Shown one piece after another: positions 47,626 through 58,357 of a DNA stretch of 64,000 bases; the stretch's first letter is position 1; each line of letters begins with the position of its first letter. The notes under the pieces are model-generated. The model saw only the letters and a list, made by a program, of their open reading frames with translations. It was not told the origin of the DNA and made no database searches. The DNA is from Luidia sarsii (taxonomy: Eukaryota; Echinodermata; Asteroidea; Paxillosida; Luidiidae), in contig OX465110.1 of the NCBI GenBank assembly GCA_949987565.1, positions 9,818,556-9,882,555 on the forward strand, given 5' to 3'. Made by a program: the position numbers and the translations under genes.

Positions 47626-47751
47626 CTTCTGTTGACAGAGGCAACAAAGTTTGGGCCAGTTAGCCCCAGACCCATAGAGAATGCAGTGTCTCCATTTTCC
47701 CCCGATTCGTCACTAGAGCTCCCAGAATCTTGCTGCACAGCAAAGCTCTGA
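47626..47751 (-). CDS. Unidentified gene, exon 8
   Basis: 126 nt, acceptor TTTTCTTTGTAG, donor AAG/GTAATT. Encodes QSFAVQQDSGSSSDESGEN followed by FSMGLGLTGPNFVASVNR. Joins exon 9 across a 16.5-kb intron with a phase-2 codon that restores Arg; the match of phases on both sides supports it. Acidic Ser-rich first half. Confidence 0.72.
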
Positions 47752-47913
47752 CTACAAAGAAAACATTATGATTTGAGAATTTATAGCAATTTTAGAAAAT
47801 TTCTTTGTATTTGGAAAGTTCACAGTGTTATCAATGATTCTTCAGAAACAAACCTTTCCTGTGAAGCATGAAAAACAAAACTTTACTTGTAATGAAATAT
47901 AAACATCAATCAC

Positions 47914-48544
47914 CTTTCTGATGGTGGCTCAATGGTTGGAGGCCAGGTCCTATTCATCTGACTATCTAGGTAACCCCATTGGTCCCCAACCATGTTCAGA
48001 TCCTTGGCATAACCCTTGGTCCTCTTGCCCAGGAAGTTGCTAGCCACATATTTGGCAAATTCCTCATCTGTGGTACAACTATCATACATAGTTGCAATGT
48101 CCTGCTCTGTAGTCCTGGCAGCTAGGGGTTCACTCCCTGACAAGGCCTGTCCTTGCTGCGGATTGGTGTTCTGATTTGGCCAGGAACAGGGCACTGTATT
48201 AGTTGAGGATGCTTCTCCAAGATGGTCTGAGGCATCTGCCTCTTGGAAAGTAGGGTTAAAGTTGCCATATTTGGCAGTGTTGAGATCAATGCTGCCACTT
48301 GCACCAACTGAACTGGATGCATCAGTGGGGATAGAAGGCCAGCCCTGACTGACAGGACTACGAGTGCTGCTGCTACTGGAACTGGATGTTGGGGTGGTAT
48401 TCTGGGAGGAGCGCTGAGCCTGGGACAAGACCTCAAGATGGTGACTACTCACTACCTGATGGGGTCTGGATATGCCTGACAGGAGGTCAACTACGTCCTG
48501 AATCTCTGCATCTGATGCAAAGCCCTTCCGTTTGAAAACAGGAC
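47914..48544 (-). CDS. Unidentified gene, exon 7
   Basis: 631 nt, the largest coding exon seen; acceptor CATTATTCAG, donor AAAG/GTGATT. Begins PVFKRKGFASDAEIQDVVDL (amphipathic, folded-looking), continues through a Ser/Thr-rich disordered part (TPTSSSSSSSTRSPVSQG), and ends with TEQDIATMYDSCTTDEEFAK and NRTWPPTIEPPSE. One frame is open throughout. Family not recognised. Confidence 0.75.
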
Positions 48545-48873
48545 CTGAATAATGAAGTGAATAAATAGGGCCTTAGCTTTGTTATACATGTACATGTACA
48601 TGTATTTATGCATTGTCTTGGAATGCAAATCTAGGGGGAAAAACAGATACCAGTAACTTACATGTAACTCAATGAATGACAATCTACGTTTTAAACAAAG
48701 GCTTGCACTTTTTATCAGCTGCTAAACATAAAAAAAGTGTAAGATAATAGCGTTACTGCACATAAAAATATCATAAATACAGATGGAATAACATGAACAG
48801 TTACGCTCATTGGTATACCTACATGGATTGCACCTTTCTCCTACTTCTGTGAGGGGAGCTTTCTTACATGTAC

Positions 48874-49036
48874 CTTTGATAATGTTTTTGTTCCAAGGAG
48901 CTTTCTCTTCAGTAGGACTAGGGTGAGATGTAATGGTGACAGTTGGACTAACCATAGCAGGCCGTTGTGGTACCACAGGAAGGGCTTCACTTGACTCTGC
49001 TGTTTTCACAATCTCTCTCTTTGAGGTGTTTGAGCC
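48874..49036 (-). CDS. Unidentified gene, exon 6
   Basis: 163 nt; acceptor TTCTCAAG, donor AAAG/GTACAT chosen because it gives the phase 1 required by exon 7. Encodes GSNTSKREIVKTAESSEA, VVPQRPAMVSPTVTITSHP and PWNKNIIK: Pro/Ser/Thr-rich, probably unstructured. Reading past the donor reaches Cys-rich residues that break phase. Confidence 0.65.
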
Positions 49037-49715
49037 CTTGAGAATACAATTTAAATAACAGCACTCTAAACCCGTGTTGCAAAAGGCCTAATGCCATCAA
49101 TGAAAAGAAATACCATATTCATATTCAACCTTGAATAAGGGAATAGTTGCAACCTTGGTGTACAATGAGGAATTATCTTGATGAGGTGTTAAAATGTGGT
49201 GGCCACATGCTGGACTTCAATGGTAAATAATGAACTTGGTTTTGGTAAAAGCACCTTGTTTTTTCTTGCACTTAATTGAATATTTGAAAATTTGGAAAGA
49301 TATTTGAATGATAAATGTTCCAAAATAGGGAAACCTCTGTTATAGCAATACATCATGTACCTATACTATTATGCTCCGACAAATATTTTGCTGAGAATAT
49401 ATCCTAAAATCTGCATTCTTTAGGTGTTGAATGACCTCAAAACTTAGGGGAAAATTAAATGGATTGCATGGCAGTATAAACAGCAGTGTATATATCCAAA
49501 ATACTCAGAAGAAAAATTTCAACTTTTCCTGAAAATGGTGCCTTTTTATGGGGTAACATGCGTGTACATAAACATGTGAAAGGCCTGAAAACATACAATG
49601 TGTTTGTCAACATAATTCCCATAAGTCTAATAAGGTTCTTTTGAAATTCCTGTATTTAACATAACACAAAATAAAATCAGATAATATTTCAATATATCTG
49701 ATAATAAAAGCTCAC

Positions 49716-50031
49716 CTTATGTTGTGCAGGTAGCTCCTTCCTAGCTTGTGATTGGACACTGTTCTCATGTCCATGATTAGTTTGCACTGTGTCCTGGTTA
49801 CCTGAAGTAACATCCACGTAAAACTCGTAGCTGGGGGATTTGGATGATGGGCCGGAACCAAGACCAAACTTAGATACCAGCTTCCCCACAGTATGTCGAA
49901 AGCTACGGCTTTGGGGAGAGCCAGGGGTACCATCTACAATGGCTTCACTACATTCCTGGCTAGTAGGGTCTGATGTGGTATTATGCTCCTCCTTACACAG
50001 TTTGACTTGAATTGTTGGCAAAGAAGGCTTC
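49716..50031 (-). CDS. Unidentified gene, exon 5
   Basis: 316 nt; acceptor TTCTCATTATAG, donor AAG/GTGAGC. Encodes KPSLPTIQVKLCKEEHN, SFRHTVGKLVSKFGLGSG, SPSYEFYVDVTSGNQ and ends with a Gln/Lys-rich stretch. In phase with both neighbours. Basic patch HTVGKLVSKFGLG in the middle; function unknown. Confidence 0.7.
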
Positions 50032-50169
50032 CTATAATGAGAAGAAATAAATGTACCAGTGACACAAAAAAAATAATCAAGGCTACTATTGTACATTTTT
50101 AAAAGCTTTTTATTTCATGTAATACACATGCTTACTAATTTAAATGGCCAAAATGCAAATCTAAAAAAT

Positions 50170-50220
50170 GTAGAGGGCCTGACATTTCAATCTTAGCTGG
50201 ACCTTTCTCAAAGGCAGTTG
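50170..50220 (-). repeat. Penelope terminal-motif fragment
   Basis: GGGCCTGACATTTCAATC and TTAGCTGGACCTTTCTCAAA resemble the Penelope terminal motif, degraded, inside an intron of the unidentified gene. Confidence 0.45.
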
Positions 50221-50283
50221 TAATAAACATCCTCAAAAAAATAATCAAAATTTGAAGACATAAAATCAGTTCCAAATACACAC

Positions 50284-50501
50284 CTCCTCTCCAGCAAAGC
50301 ATCAAATTCTATCTGTCTCATGTACACCACTTCAATGGTGCCAAGACTACATACAGTCTCCTGACCTGTATTACATCTACCCAAATCACATGGCTGCAAC
50401 TTCCAAACTGTCGGCACCTCTACAATAAAAGCTCCCTCCTGAGATGAAATCTGAGCATACTTTTGAAGATTTCCATCAAGATCCAAGGGTTGGATTGTAA
50501 C
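50284..50501 (-). CDS. Unidentified gene, exon 4
   Basis: 218 nt; acceptor TTTTCTTTGCAG, donor GGAG/GTGTGT. Encodes VTIQPLDLDGNLQKYAQIS, GAFIVEVPTVWKLQPCDLG and IEVVYMRQIEFDALLERR. Alternating hydrophobic pattern suggests a beta-rich folded domain shared with exon 3. In phase with both neighbours. Confidence 0.75.
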
Positions 50502-50632
50502 CTGCAAAGAAAACATAAACTGTTGCAAACAAATGGTTCCCTGTTTCCTGTGGATGAATTTGTTCAGAGCTAAATAATTGGAAATGTGTGAATGTATGAA
50601 ACAATTAGCCTTTTCATTTTGGAGATTCTCAC

Positions 50633-50833
50633 CACATCTGCTCTGCCAAACAGCAGTTGAGCAGCCACTTTACTTTGGTATTCAGCAACTGCTGGGCAGG
50701 TCTCACATAGCAGTCCAAGGGCTATATGCTCTTGTTCTAGGGTTACTCCTAGCTGTTTAGAGGTGTCTTTCACCAGAGCCTCTACTGCGTGCTGTATAGT
50801 CATACCAGGAAAAACAAGCAATAGTGGTTTACG
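50633..50833 (-). CDS. Unidentified gene, exon 3
   Basis: 201 nt (67 codons); acceptor GTTGCTCAG, donor GTG/GTGAGA. The acceptor was chosen because it keeps phase 0 and includes RKPLLLVFPGMTIQHAVEAL. This continues as EEHIALGLLC-like sequence (EQEHIALGLLCETCP) and VAAQLLFGRADV. Predicted to be folded, with a ubiquitin-like or RA-like look (beta strand, then helix), but this is only an impression. Confidence 0.7.
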
Positions 50834-51263
50834 CTGAGCAACGTGTATTTGGAAGTAAAAAGCACTAACAAACTAACAAATACACGAGAACACCACATTT
50901 CAAAATCAAACATTTACCAATTTATATTTATATCTAGAAGATACTTTAGCTTATCAATAACTGTTTTTAAAGTTTAAATTGCCATGTTTAAATGATTTGC
51001 ATTAGTGCTACAAAATAAAATTTGACTGAACCAGTTTAGTGGTGAAGTAATTACCGTAATGCATGTGCAATATAAATGCACAAGTTTTGGATTTGAATCA
51101 CATCTGAGCTGCCTGTGTTTTTTCAAACACAATCAATTACTTGGAGCCCCTAAACATACAGTATAATAAGTACATTAGAAAGGGCAAATTCCTTCAATGA
51201 CGTAATAAGCACTGACTGCCCCCATGCTTTGCCCGATGCCTGATGAAAAAAAATAATTCAGGC
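50834..51263. other. Intron sequence
   Basis: AT-rich intron DNA; nothing supportable. Confidence 0.5.
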
Positions 51264-51340
51264 AGTTCGGGCTGGATTTGAGCCCGCAACTCCTGCTTTC
51301 TAGTGCAGATGTCTTAAGCACTTGACCACCAAGCTGGTCA
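51264..51340 (-). repeat. tRNA-like relic
   Basis: On the minus strand: GACC-AGCTTGGT-GGTC resembles a D arm, TCTGC-loop-GCAGG an anticodon arm, and GCGGGCTCAAATCCAGC a T arm with box B. The distance between the first two arms is too long and no acceptor stem forms, so it is a decayed tRNA or SINE head, not a tRNA gene. Confidence 0.4.
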
Positions 51341-51522
51341 GTCCTTTTTGAAACTTAAAGATATTTTGCATTATTCAACATTCCAATCAATGAAATCATT
51401 TACGGTACTTTGCTTTATTTTAAAAAAGCTCCATCCATTTTTTTAATAGCAAATTGTTGTTTGCATCAGGCAAAATGGGACATATCTCAAGATGTATACA
51501 AGAGAATGTCTACAGTACCCAC

Positions 51523-51837
51523 CAGTTTAGCCTTGAAGTTATCCTCATTATTCTGTGACCTATGACATGGAAATCCCTCGACCTGCAAGGAAACATCATA
51601 AAGGTCACTCTGCAACAATGCCCGCAACTCCTCTGGATTGGTCTGCTGTGATTGGCTTGCCACTGATGGTAAAGCGTAATTCAACACGACATTCAATTGA
51701 CTGTTTAGGAGTTTGTTTAATTCTTTGTTGCCAAGGCAATCCTGAATAATCAGAGAGGTGCATTGTGGATTTAGGTGGAACCCTCCATTCAGGATAAACT
51801 CTGTTCTGGGGAGTTCCATCAGAGCACTCTTGTAAAC
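51523..51837 (-). CDS. Unidentified gene, exon 2
   Basis: 315 nt (105 codons), acceptor TCTTTGTTTACAG, donor CTG/GTGGGT, phase 0 at both ends. Encodes VYKSALMELPRTEFILNGGF, LNPQCTSLIIQDCLGN and ALLQSDLYDVSLQVEGFPCH. The last part recalls the opening of a BTB fold (SDLYDVxL), but the rest of that fold is absent from the next exon, so I do not assign it. Confidence 0.75.
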
Positions 51838-52380
51838 CTGTAAACAAAGAAATCAATTCACTATTTATTTCCTCTGTGATATTGATACTGATCTTTAATT
51901 CATTTTGCTTTAATAGCATATGGAGAGGCATGTTATTCAAGAATACACTTTAACGAGATTAGGTACACACACTTTTACCAAGAAAGATGTCAATCATGCC
52001 CATTTCAAGTTTGCTGATTTGGTTCCCCTTAGTGAGGAAAAATGTGAATACTATTTTTACAACAAAAGATCTCAATTTGTGTTTTAATAAAGGGTCTTTA
52101 CGCAAGTAAAGGTCCCACAATAACAAAATTTTTGCTGCAACTTGCATCAAATCAGGTGTTTGTCATGCTGGATATTGCTTTGTAGTAGACTGATAAGAGT
52201 CAGAGGGCCTGTCAAACAGAAACAACAGGGGTGCTTGAAATTCAGAGGACCTGATGCTTAGTCTTGACTATCCCAAACAAATATTTCTTTATAGTCTCTG
52301 AGCCTTTTCCATCTTTGCAAAATCTTTATGATGTGTTCAAATGCCACACTATGAGTGATTATATTTAGTGAATAATTTAC

Positions 52381-52518
52381 CGATGACTGAACGTCAAGTT
52401 TCTGTTTGACCTCTGACATCTTTGGGTCAGCAGGATGACCTTGCCCCTGCCGTGCATCCTTCAATTGCTGGTTTTCAGTTGGTGTTAAAAACAAACCTGC
52501 CCGGAGTGTCTTGGTTGC
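52381..52518 (-). CDS. Unidentified gene, first exon seen
   Basis: 138 nt (46 codons), acceptor TTTAAATTTCAG, donor TCG/GTAAAT, phase 0. Encodes ATKTLRAGLFLTPTENQQL and MSEVKQKLDVQSS. Exons further 5' must lie beyond the transposon nest or outside the window. The ten exons add up to 2,571 nt, exactly 856 codons plus a stop. Confidence 0.68.
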
Positions 52519-52982
52519 CTGAAATTTAAAATAGTACACACGGTTATTACATGGTTGATCTGGTATATATTGCCCCAAGTCACAATTATTCAGAATCAGC
52601 AAGAATCAACCACAACAAGCCAGAATTCACATTATGTTTTTTAATTGTGCCACTTTCAGGAGAGAAGTTCACACTGACCAATTTTGTCTAAAAAAGTTTA
52701 CATAATTTTTCAGGAAGACTGACATAGTAGGTGTAATGGGTAGGATGTTATTTATAATGCTAATGCTACTATGACCAAATCAAGAAGTAGAATTTCTATT
52801 CGTTTTCGAACGACATGGCTGGATGCATTAGCATACTAGAGATTACATAATCTCGCACTCATATAAGAGAGCCGTTCGCCCCGAGCTCTCACTCGGTCTA
52901 TTGTCAACCTCACAGCAAGACCAGTTTCCACCAGTCCTGCACACTTTTACCGACATATTGACCACGGCCGTTCCAGCTCGAC

Positions 52983-53976
52983 ATGACTGATATGGACCAC
53001 GATGACGTGTCTCTGCCCCCGCCGAACTCTGGGAACCAGGAGATCCTGCAGGCCATACAAGCCCTAACTAACTCTCTGGACAGCCGGGTCGAATCCGCCT
53101 GCAAGAAGCAGTAGCTTGCTACGGCGGAGGCACCTTCCTTCAAACGCGAGGGCAACAAGCAGCAATTCAATCACAGCGAGAAGGTATTGTCCTCTGTCGA
53201 ACACGCCCTTCAGAGCCTCCACAATCTCGACCTCGACTGCGCTAAAGCCACACTGCAAGACGCTGCTTAGGAAATCAAAGATCGGCAGAAACTCATTAGA
53301 CTTGCCGATAGATCAGAGCTCGGTTGGGGCGTCATCAAGGAATATGTCGCCGACATCCTTGCCTCCGACTCCGGAGACGAGAAGCGAATTAAGAAGGCAG
53401 AGAAGGCAGCCGCCGCCAAATCCAAACCCGCCCAGAAAAAGCGGCCAACCAGCAGCAGAACCCCACCCGCATCGACGTTCACTACCAGGTACCCGCCTGC
53501 TGCTGTTCCTGCTGCTCAGCGACAGCAGCTTTTTCGTCCCTACTATACGTACAACCGAGGCCAGAACGACAGCAGGACGTGCTTCCAATGCGGTCTTCAC
53601 AGACACGTCCGCTCAGCATGCCCATCTCTTCGAGCGCTTCAACGGCAGCCTGGACCAAGACCAGCCACTGGGAACTAGAAGTGGAAATACCGCCAAGGCA
53701 ACACCAGTCTCCCCGAAGTCCTGAGTGAATGGTAGATTGAAACCCTGTTTACCCTACTGGAAAAACACTTTGAAAGCAAACAGTTTTGTTGTCGATACAA
53801 TTGAAACAGGATACAAAATCCCCTTTATCATCACACCTCCGCCGTTCTTTGCAAAAAATAATAAGTCCAGTCTAGTCCAGTCTAGACCACCCAGAATTTG
53901 TTGAATCCGCCATTTCCGATCTTTTACGGAAACGCTGCATTACCGAGGTAGATTACCCATCCCATTGTTGTAACCA
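52983..53976 (+). pseudogene. Gag and RT start of a DIRS/Ngaro-like element
   Basis: The ATG at 52983 opens MTDMDHDDVSLPPP. In-frame stops occur at 53112 and 53268. The same frame then carries IRLADRSELGWGVIKEY (compare IKLADQSPFGWLTVSEY of the intact element) and a zinc knuckle CFQCGLHRHVRSAC (53580-53621), and stops at 53676. A further stretch, NTLKANSFVVDTIETGYK, resembles the region before the RT. Inactive. Confidence 0.7.
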
Positions 53977-54188
53977 CTTGACAGCAGCGGCGTACCTACG
54001 GGGGGGGGGGGGGGGGGGGCATGGGGAGGCGTACGCCCCCCCATGAAAGATCGTCGCCCCCCCCCCCACTCGCCCCCCCACTGGGATTTGAGTTTCTTCA
54101 ATGAAAAACAAAAGTAGTAAAATAACTTGTAGTTGCTGAGCGCTGGTGATCATGCAGAGAGGCTTGAGTAGCACAGCGTATACGTATG

Positions 54189-54352
54189 TCCTGTACATGT
54201 ATGCAGCCATGCGGCCGCTATACACGTACTGTACATGTACATGTACTGTGCAATGGACAGTGTACATGTACGTGTATATGTAAACGTACATGTACAGTAC
54301 AGTGTACATTGTACATGTATGTACATTACATACATGTACATGTACACAGTGT
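54189..54352. repeat. TGTACATG simple repeat
   Basis: Degenerate TACATG/TGTACA tract within the hAT-like element; yields overlapping spurious ORFs on both strands. Confidence 0.8.
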
Positions 54353-54608
54353 GTGCAAGACGTGTTACGTCTTGTTGCAATGCTGCGCGTAGTCTGGTTT
54401 CGGCCCCACTGATCCTTTAGTTTAGCTATGGCTTCACCTAGAGATGGAAACCAGACCTAGACTTGACAAGGTCTCTAACGTCGCGAAGGGAAAACGGTCA
54501 TAATAAAAATGCGCTACACTTTTCAACCTCTGCCATTATCTGGATGCACGATGCAATTAGCTTTCGATCGGTACCGGTTTGAATGCACTTTCATCGTTTC
54601 TAAGGTAT

Positions 54609-54842
54609 TTGCTTTTTCCTGCGGTACAACGTATAGCAGGAAAAGGTTGTATATGCGGACCCATTCAAGGATTACGTAAGAGGGAGTGGCCTGACGCCAT
54701 TGTCCCGCAAGGCGGGAGGGTTTGAATGCACGAGAGTGCGATTGTATTGAGAAGGAAAGGAATGTGAGGAGGGTTTAAATGGAGAGGGAATGGGTGTGGA
54801 AGCCATTCTAGCTTTGTCAGACAACGCAGCAGGACACATTTT
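54609..54842 (+). repeat. Split direct repeat A1
   Basis: Starts with an inverted repeat (TTTTTCCTGC ... GCAGGAAAAGG), a plausible recombinase binding site. It also contains the ATG (54790) that opens gag. Confidence 0.9.
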
Positions 54843-57800
54843 ACAAGAGACAGATACCGAGCCGGGCGCAGCAACTACGATGGAGCCGAATGATATTGCC
54901 GAGCTGGTTCGTGGGGAGGTGCTGGAGTCGCAGAACTCGCTACTCGACAGATTGGAATCTATGGTTTCAGAAAAGCTCAACCATTTCCAGAAAGACATTA
55001 GCCAATCGCAAATGGCTCTAAGCGAGGTTCAGTTATCCAAGATGGAGGAGATAACGAACACGGCCTACAAGTTTAACCACTTCGCGCCGGGGGGGGTTTT
55101 CAGCGCCGATGACCGCCATACGGGGGTTTTTGAACAATGCATCATTTTAAAATCTTGCTAAAACAATCGGAACAATATATTTCTGTGAAATAAATCAATA
55201 AGGGTATACTATGGGTACAAGAGAGTAAAACCTGGCACAATTCGGACGTCGTTGTGGCCTTTTGTCAAGAGATTATCCGTTCGAAAAAGGGCCCTTTGTG
55301 CGTCGTCAATGGACCGTAACGGACGTGTGTGTGTGGGTTCGTGTACGCTGCTGACAATCCCTGACCGCAGACTCCAGCCTCCACTCAAGGCAGTCAAATC
55401 TTCGAGTTGGTCGGCCACAAACGAGCGTACAGATTACGGTAAAGAATGTGGGGGGAATTCCAATGCCAGACCGACGACCGTTGGGCTGTGTGGCATGCAA
55501 AGACAATGTCCCCCGCGTGCTTTCAGCTGCAGCGCGGTATCCCTCGATCCTCCACAGTAAAAGTCCCACAATTGCACAATTACTGCTGCTAATCTTGGAA
55601 TTCATGTGGCAACGTGCGTCAAAAAGGGTCTTTGTACTGATTCATAATGCTTTGTTCTAAGCTGAAAAGAGTCTTTGTTTAGAATGTGGACAATAGTGGT
55701 GCCCGGATTCGGAGGGCCCCGTTGCAAAGGCAATCCAATTGACCTCCGGATTCGGAGGTCCCGGCGCGAAGTGGTTAAGAAGAAGGGAAACGAGGGACAG
55801 TACAAAAGCAACACTAAGGTATACCAAAAGCTGGCTGAAGCAGAATCCCTGCTGAAGCAGGATGCAGATTTGAACAGAGCTTGGACTGCCGCACAGAGCA
55901 AGATCGCCGAAGGTAAAGGCATTTTGGAGCATAGGCAGAAGGTCATCAAGCTTGCCGACCAATCGCCCTTTGGATGGCTGACCGTTTCGGAATACGAAGC
56001 AAATAGCCTAGCGCAGGATTCGGACGATGAAAAAAGAATCTGGAAGGCAGAATCCAGAGCCAAGCGCAAGATGAGCCAAGCGCCTCGAAGGAAGACAGCA
56101 GCACGCAACCAGACCCGTCCGTATCCGGCGGAGCGTCAGTCGTCATACCACCAGTCTCCAAATTCATGGACAAATGCTAGCTCCAAGACAGAAGGATGGG
56201 ATTTCAAGAGGAGATCGGGAGCATGCTTTGCCTGTGGTAAATTCGGCCATTGGAGGTTCGAATGCAGAGAGCTGACTGCTGGCAGGGAGACAAGGAATGA
56301 TAAGATAAGTAGAGATTCATTTGATTTTCAGTTGAAAGAGTTTTGCGTGCGTAAGAGTAGTGCACCCGCAGATAAGATTGACGATACAGAGACAAGGCAG
56401 TTTTTTGGAACGAATTGCCAAATAAGCAGGCCAGTTGGAAGGCTCAAAACAGCAGAAAATAAGTGGAAAGGCATCGGAACTAGCGATTTCATTTTGGATA
56501 TTATTGCCGTAGGGTACAAGTTGCCATTCTTAACTTGCCCAGAAAAAGCTGAAAGCAAGAATAATAGGTCGGCTGTGCACAATGCAGTTTTTGTAGAAAA
56601 GGAAATAGACAACCTATTAAGGAAAGGTTGTATATCCGAAACGTTTCATAAACCTGAGGTAGTAAATCCACTTACAGTCGCAGGAAACGCCGAAAAGCTG
56701 AGATTGGTTTTGGATTGTCGAAGAATAAACCCACATCTCTTTAAGCAAAAAGTGAGATATGAGGGCGAAGACGTAGCAAAAGATATGATAGAAGAAGGGG
56801 CATATATGTTCACATTCGATCTGAAATCTGCTTACCATCATGTTGAGATATTCAGAGAACACAGAACCTATTTAGGTTTCTCATGGGATTACGAAGAGCG
56901 TAAGAGATATTTTGTGTTCAATGTCCTACCATTTGGTATTGCCACTGCAGGATATATTTTCACAAAACTGATCAGACCTGTGATTTCTCATTGGAGAGCA
57001 CGAGGAACAAATGTGATTATGTATTTGGATGATGGCTTGGTAATTTGCAAAGATGAGACGTCTGCCATTAAGCTGAGCAAGCACATCAGGGATGAGCTAA
57101 AACAGTTTGGATTCCTAATAGCTGAGGAAAAATGCAATTGGATGCCCGCCACAAATCAGACGTGGTTGGGATTAGAGTGGGTAGCTTCGGAAAACAAAGT
57201 TTACATCACTCAGAAGAGAGTTAACAAATTGAAGGCGAACCTAAGGACCGTATTAAGTAAGTTGCAAAGTAACAACGGCATAGTGCACGTTAAAGACTTA
57301 GCTGGGGTAGCGGGTCAAATCAGTTCAATGCACACGGCAATGGGTCAGATAGTTCAACTAAAAATGAGGAATATTTTCAACAGTCTGAACACAAAGGCCA
57401 GTTGGCAAGCACCAATAAAGGTGGGAAGAGAAGCAGAAGATGAACTGAAGTTCTGGTTGCACAATGTTGATAGAGTAAACGGGATAGAGATAAAGAAAGT
57501 ACCAGTTGGCACTTACACCATGTATACAGATGCTTCTGAAACGGGTTTCGGCGGGTATGTAGCCGAGATTGACGATCTAGAACACATGGGCAGTTGGTCA
57601 AAGGAAGAGGCCACAAAGAGCTCCACTTGGAGAGAACTGGAAGCTATAAAGCGAACTTTGTTTTCATTTGAAAGAGAGCTGGAAGGTCAAAGCGTTCAGT
57701 TGAACACGGACAATAAGAATGTAGTTTCTATACTGCATAAAGGCAGTAAGAAGAGTGAATTGCAAGATCAGGCTATCAGTATACATGAAAGATGTGAATT

Positions 57801-58329
57801 GAGCAATATCACAGTGGAGCCAGTTTGGATAAGGAGAGAAATAAACTGTAAAGCGGACAGTTTAAGTAGAAAAGGAGATAGCGATGATTGGTATATCAAA
57901 GAAGACATATTTCGATATCTGGATGCTAAATGGGGTCCACATGAATTTGATAGATTTGCCAACGAATATAATACTAAATGTACCAAATTCAATTCCAGAT
58001 GGTGGTGCAGCCACACGAATGGCATTAATGCATTTAGTCAAAATTGGGCTGGTCACAGAAATTGGTGGGTTCCTCCACCGAGGCTAGCCAGTCAGACATT
58101 AATAAAGATAGCGAAGGAAAAAGCGTACGGCACGCTTATTGTACCAGTTTGGAAATCTGCGCCTTTCTGGCCGAAGATTAAGCAAAAAGGTGAATTTGTG
58201 CAGTTTGTCAAGGAGGTCGAAGCCTTTGATGCTGGCATAACACAGAAAGGTACCGGTAGAGGAAAGAATGGGATATTTGGCAATAGGAGATACAGGTTTG
58301 GCATGATGGCACTGAAAATCGCCTTTTGA
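54790..58329 (+). CDS. Gag-RT-RNase H polyprotein, interrupted by a MITE
   Basis: Starts in A1 at 54790; the first part (to 55076) has a coiled-coil-like stretch ending near SKMEEITNTAYK. A 698-bp MITE (55077-55774) plus its TTAA duplication splits the frame; the reading frame upstream and downstream agrees when one TTAA is counted. Then follow a zinc knuckle CFACGKFGHWRFEC (56224-56265), the RT with FTFDLKSAYHHVEIF, VLPFGIATAGYIF and the catalytic box MYLDDGLVI (Tyr codon 57022). RNase H follows, with MYTDASETGFGGY (57520 on), an acidic Glu in WRELEAIKR, LNTDNKNVV and a late Asp in CKADSLSRK. Stop TGA 58327. Gag and pol form one frame. Confidence 0.85.
55077..55774 (+). mobile_element. piggyBac-type MITE, copy P5, inside gag
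   Basis: A 698-bp copy between TTAA at 55073-55076 and 55775-55778, ends CCACTTCGCGCCGGG in inverted orientation. Highly similar to P1 and P2. It introduces stops into gag and is the youngest layer of the nest. Confidence 0.92.
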
Positions 58330-58357
58330 ATTATTTGTTTCACGTACAGCACTAGGA

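Noticed and set aside
51523..51837. BTB domain in exon 2 of the unidentified gene (SDLYDVSLQVEGFPCHRS).
   Set aside because: Only the first strand pattern fits; the helices that should follow are not in the next exon.
55252..55605. Conserved 100-codon ORFs on both strands of the piggyBac-type MITEs (also near 20950 and 26000).
   Set aside because: They recur only because the MITE copies are near-identical; frames overlap antisense and have no domain.
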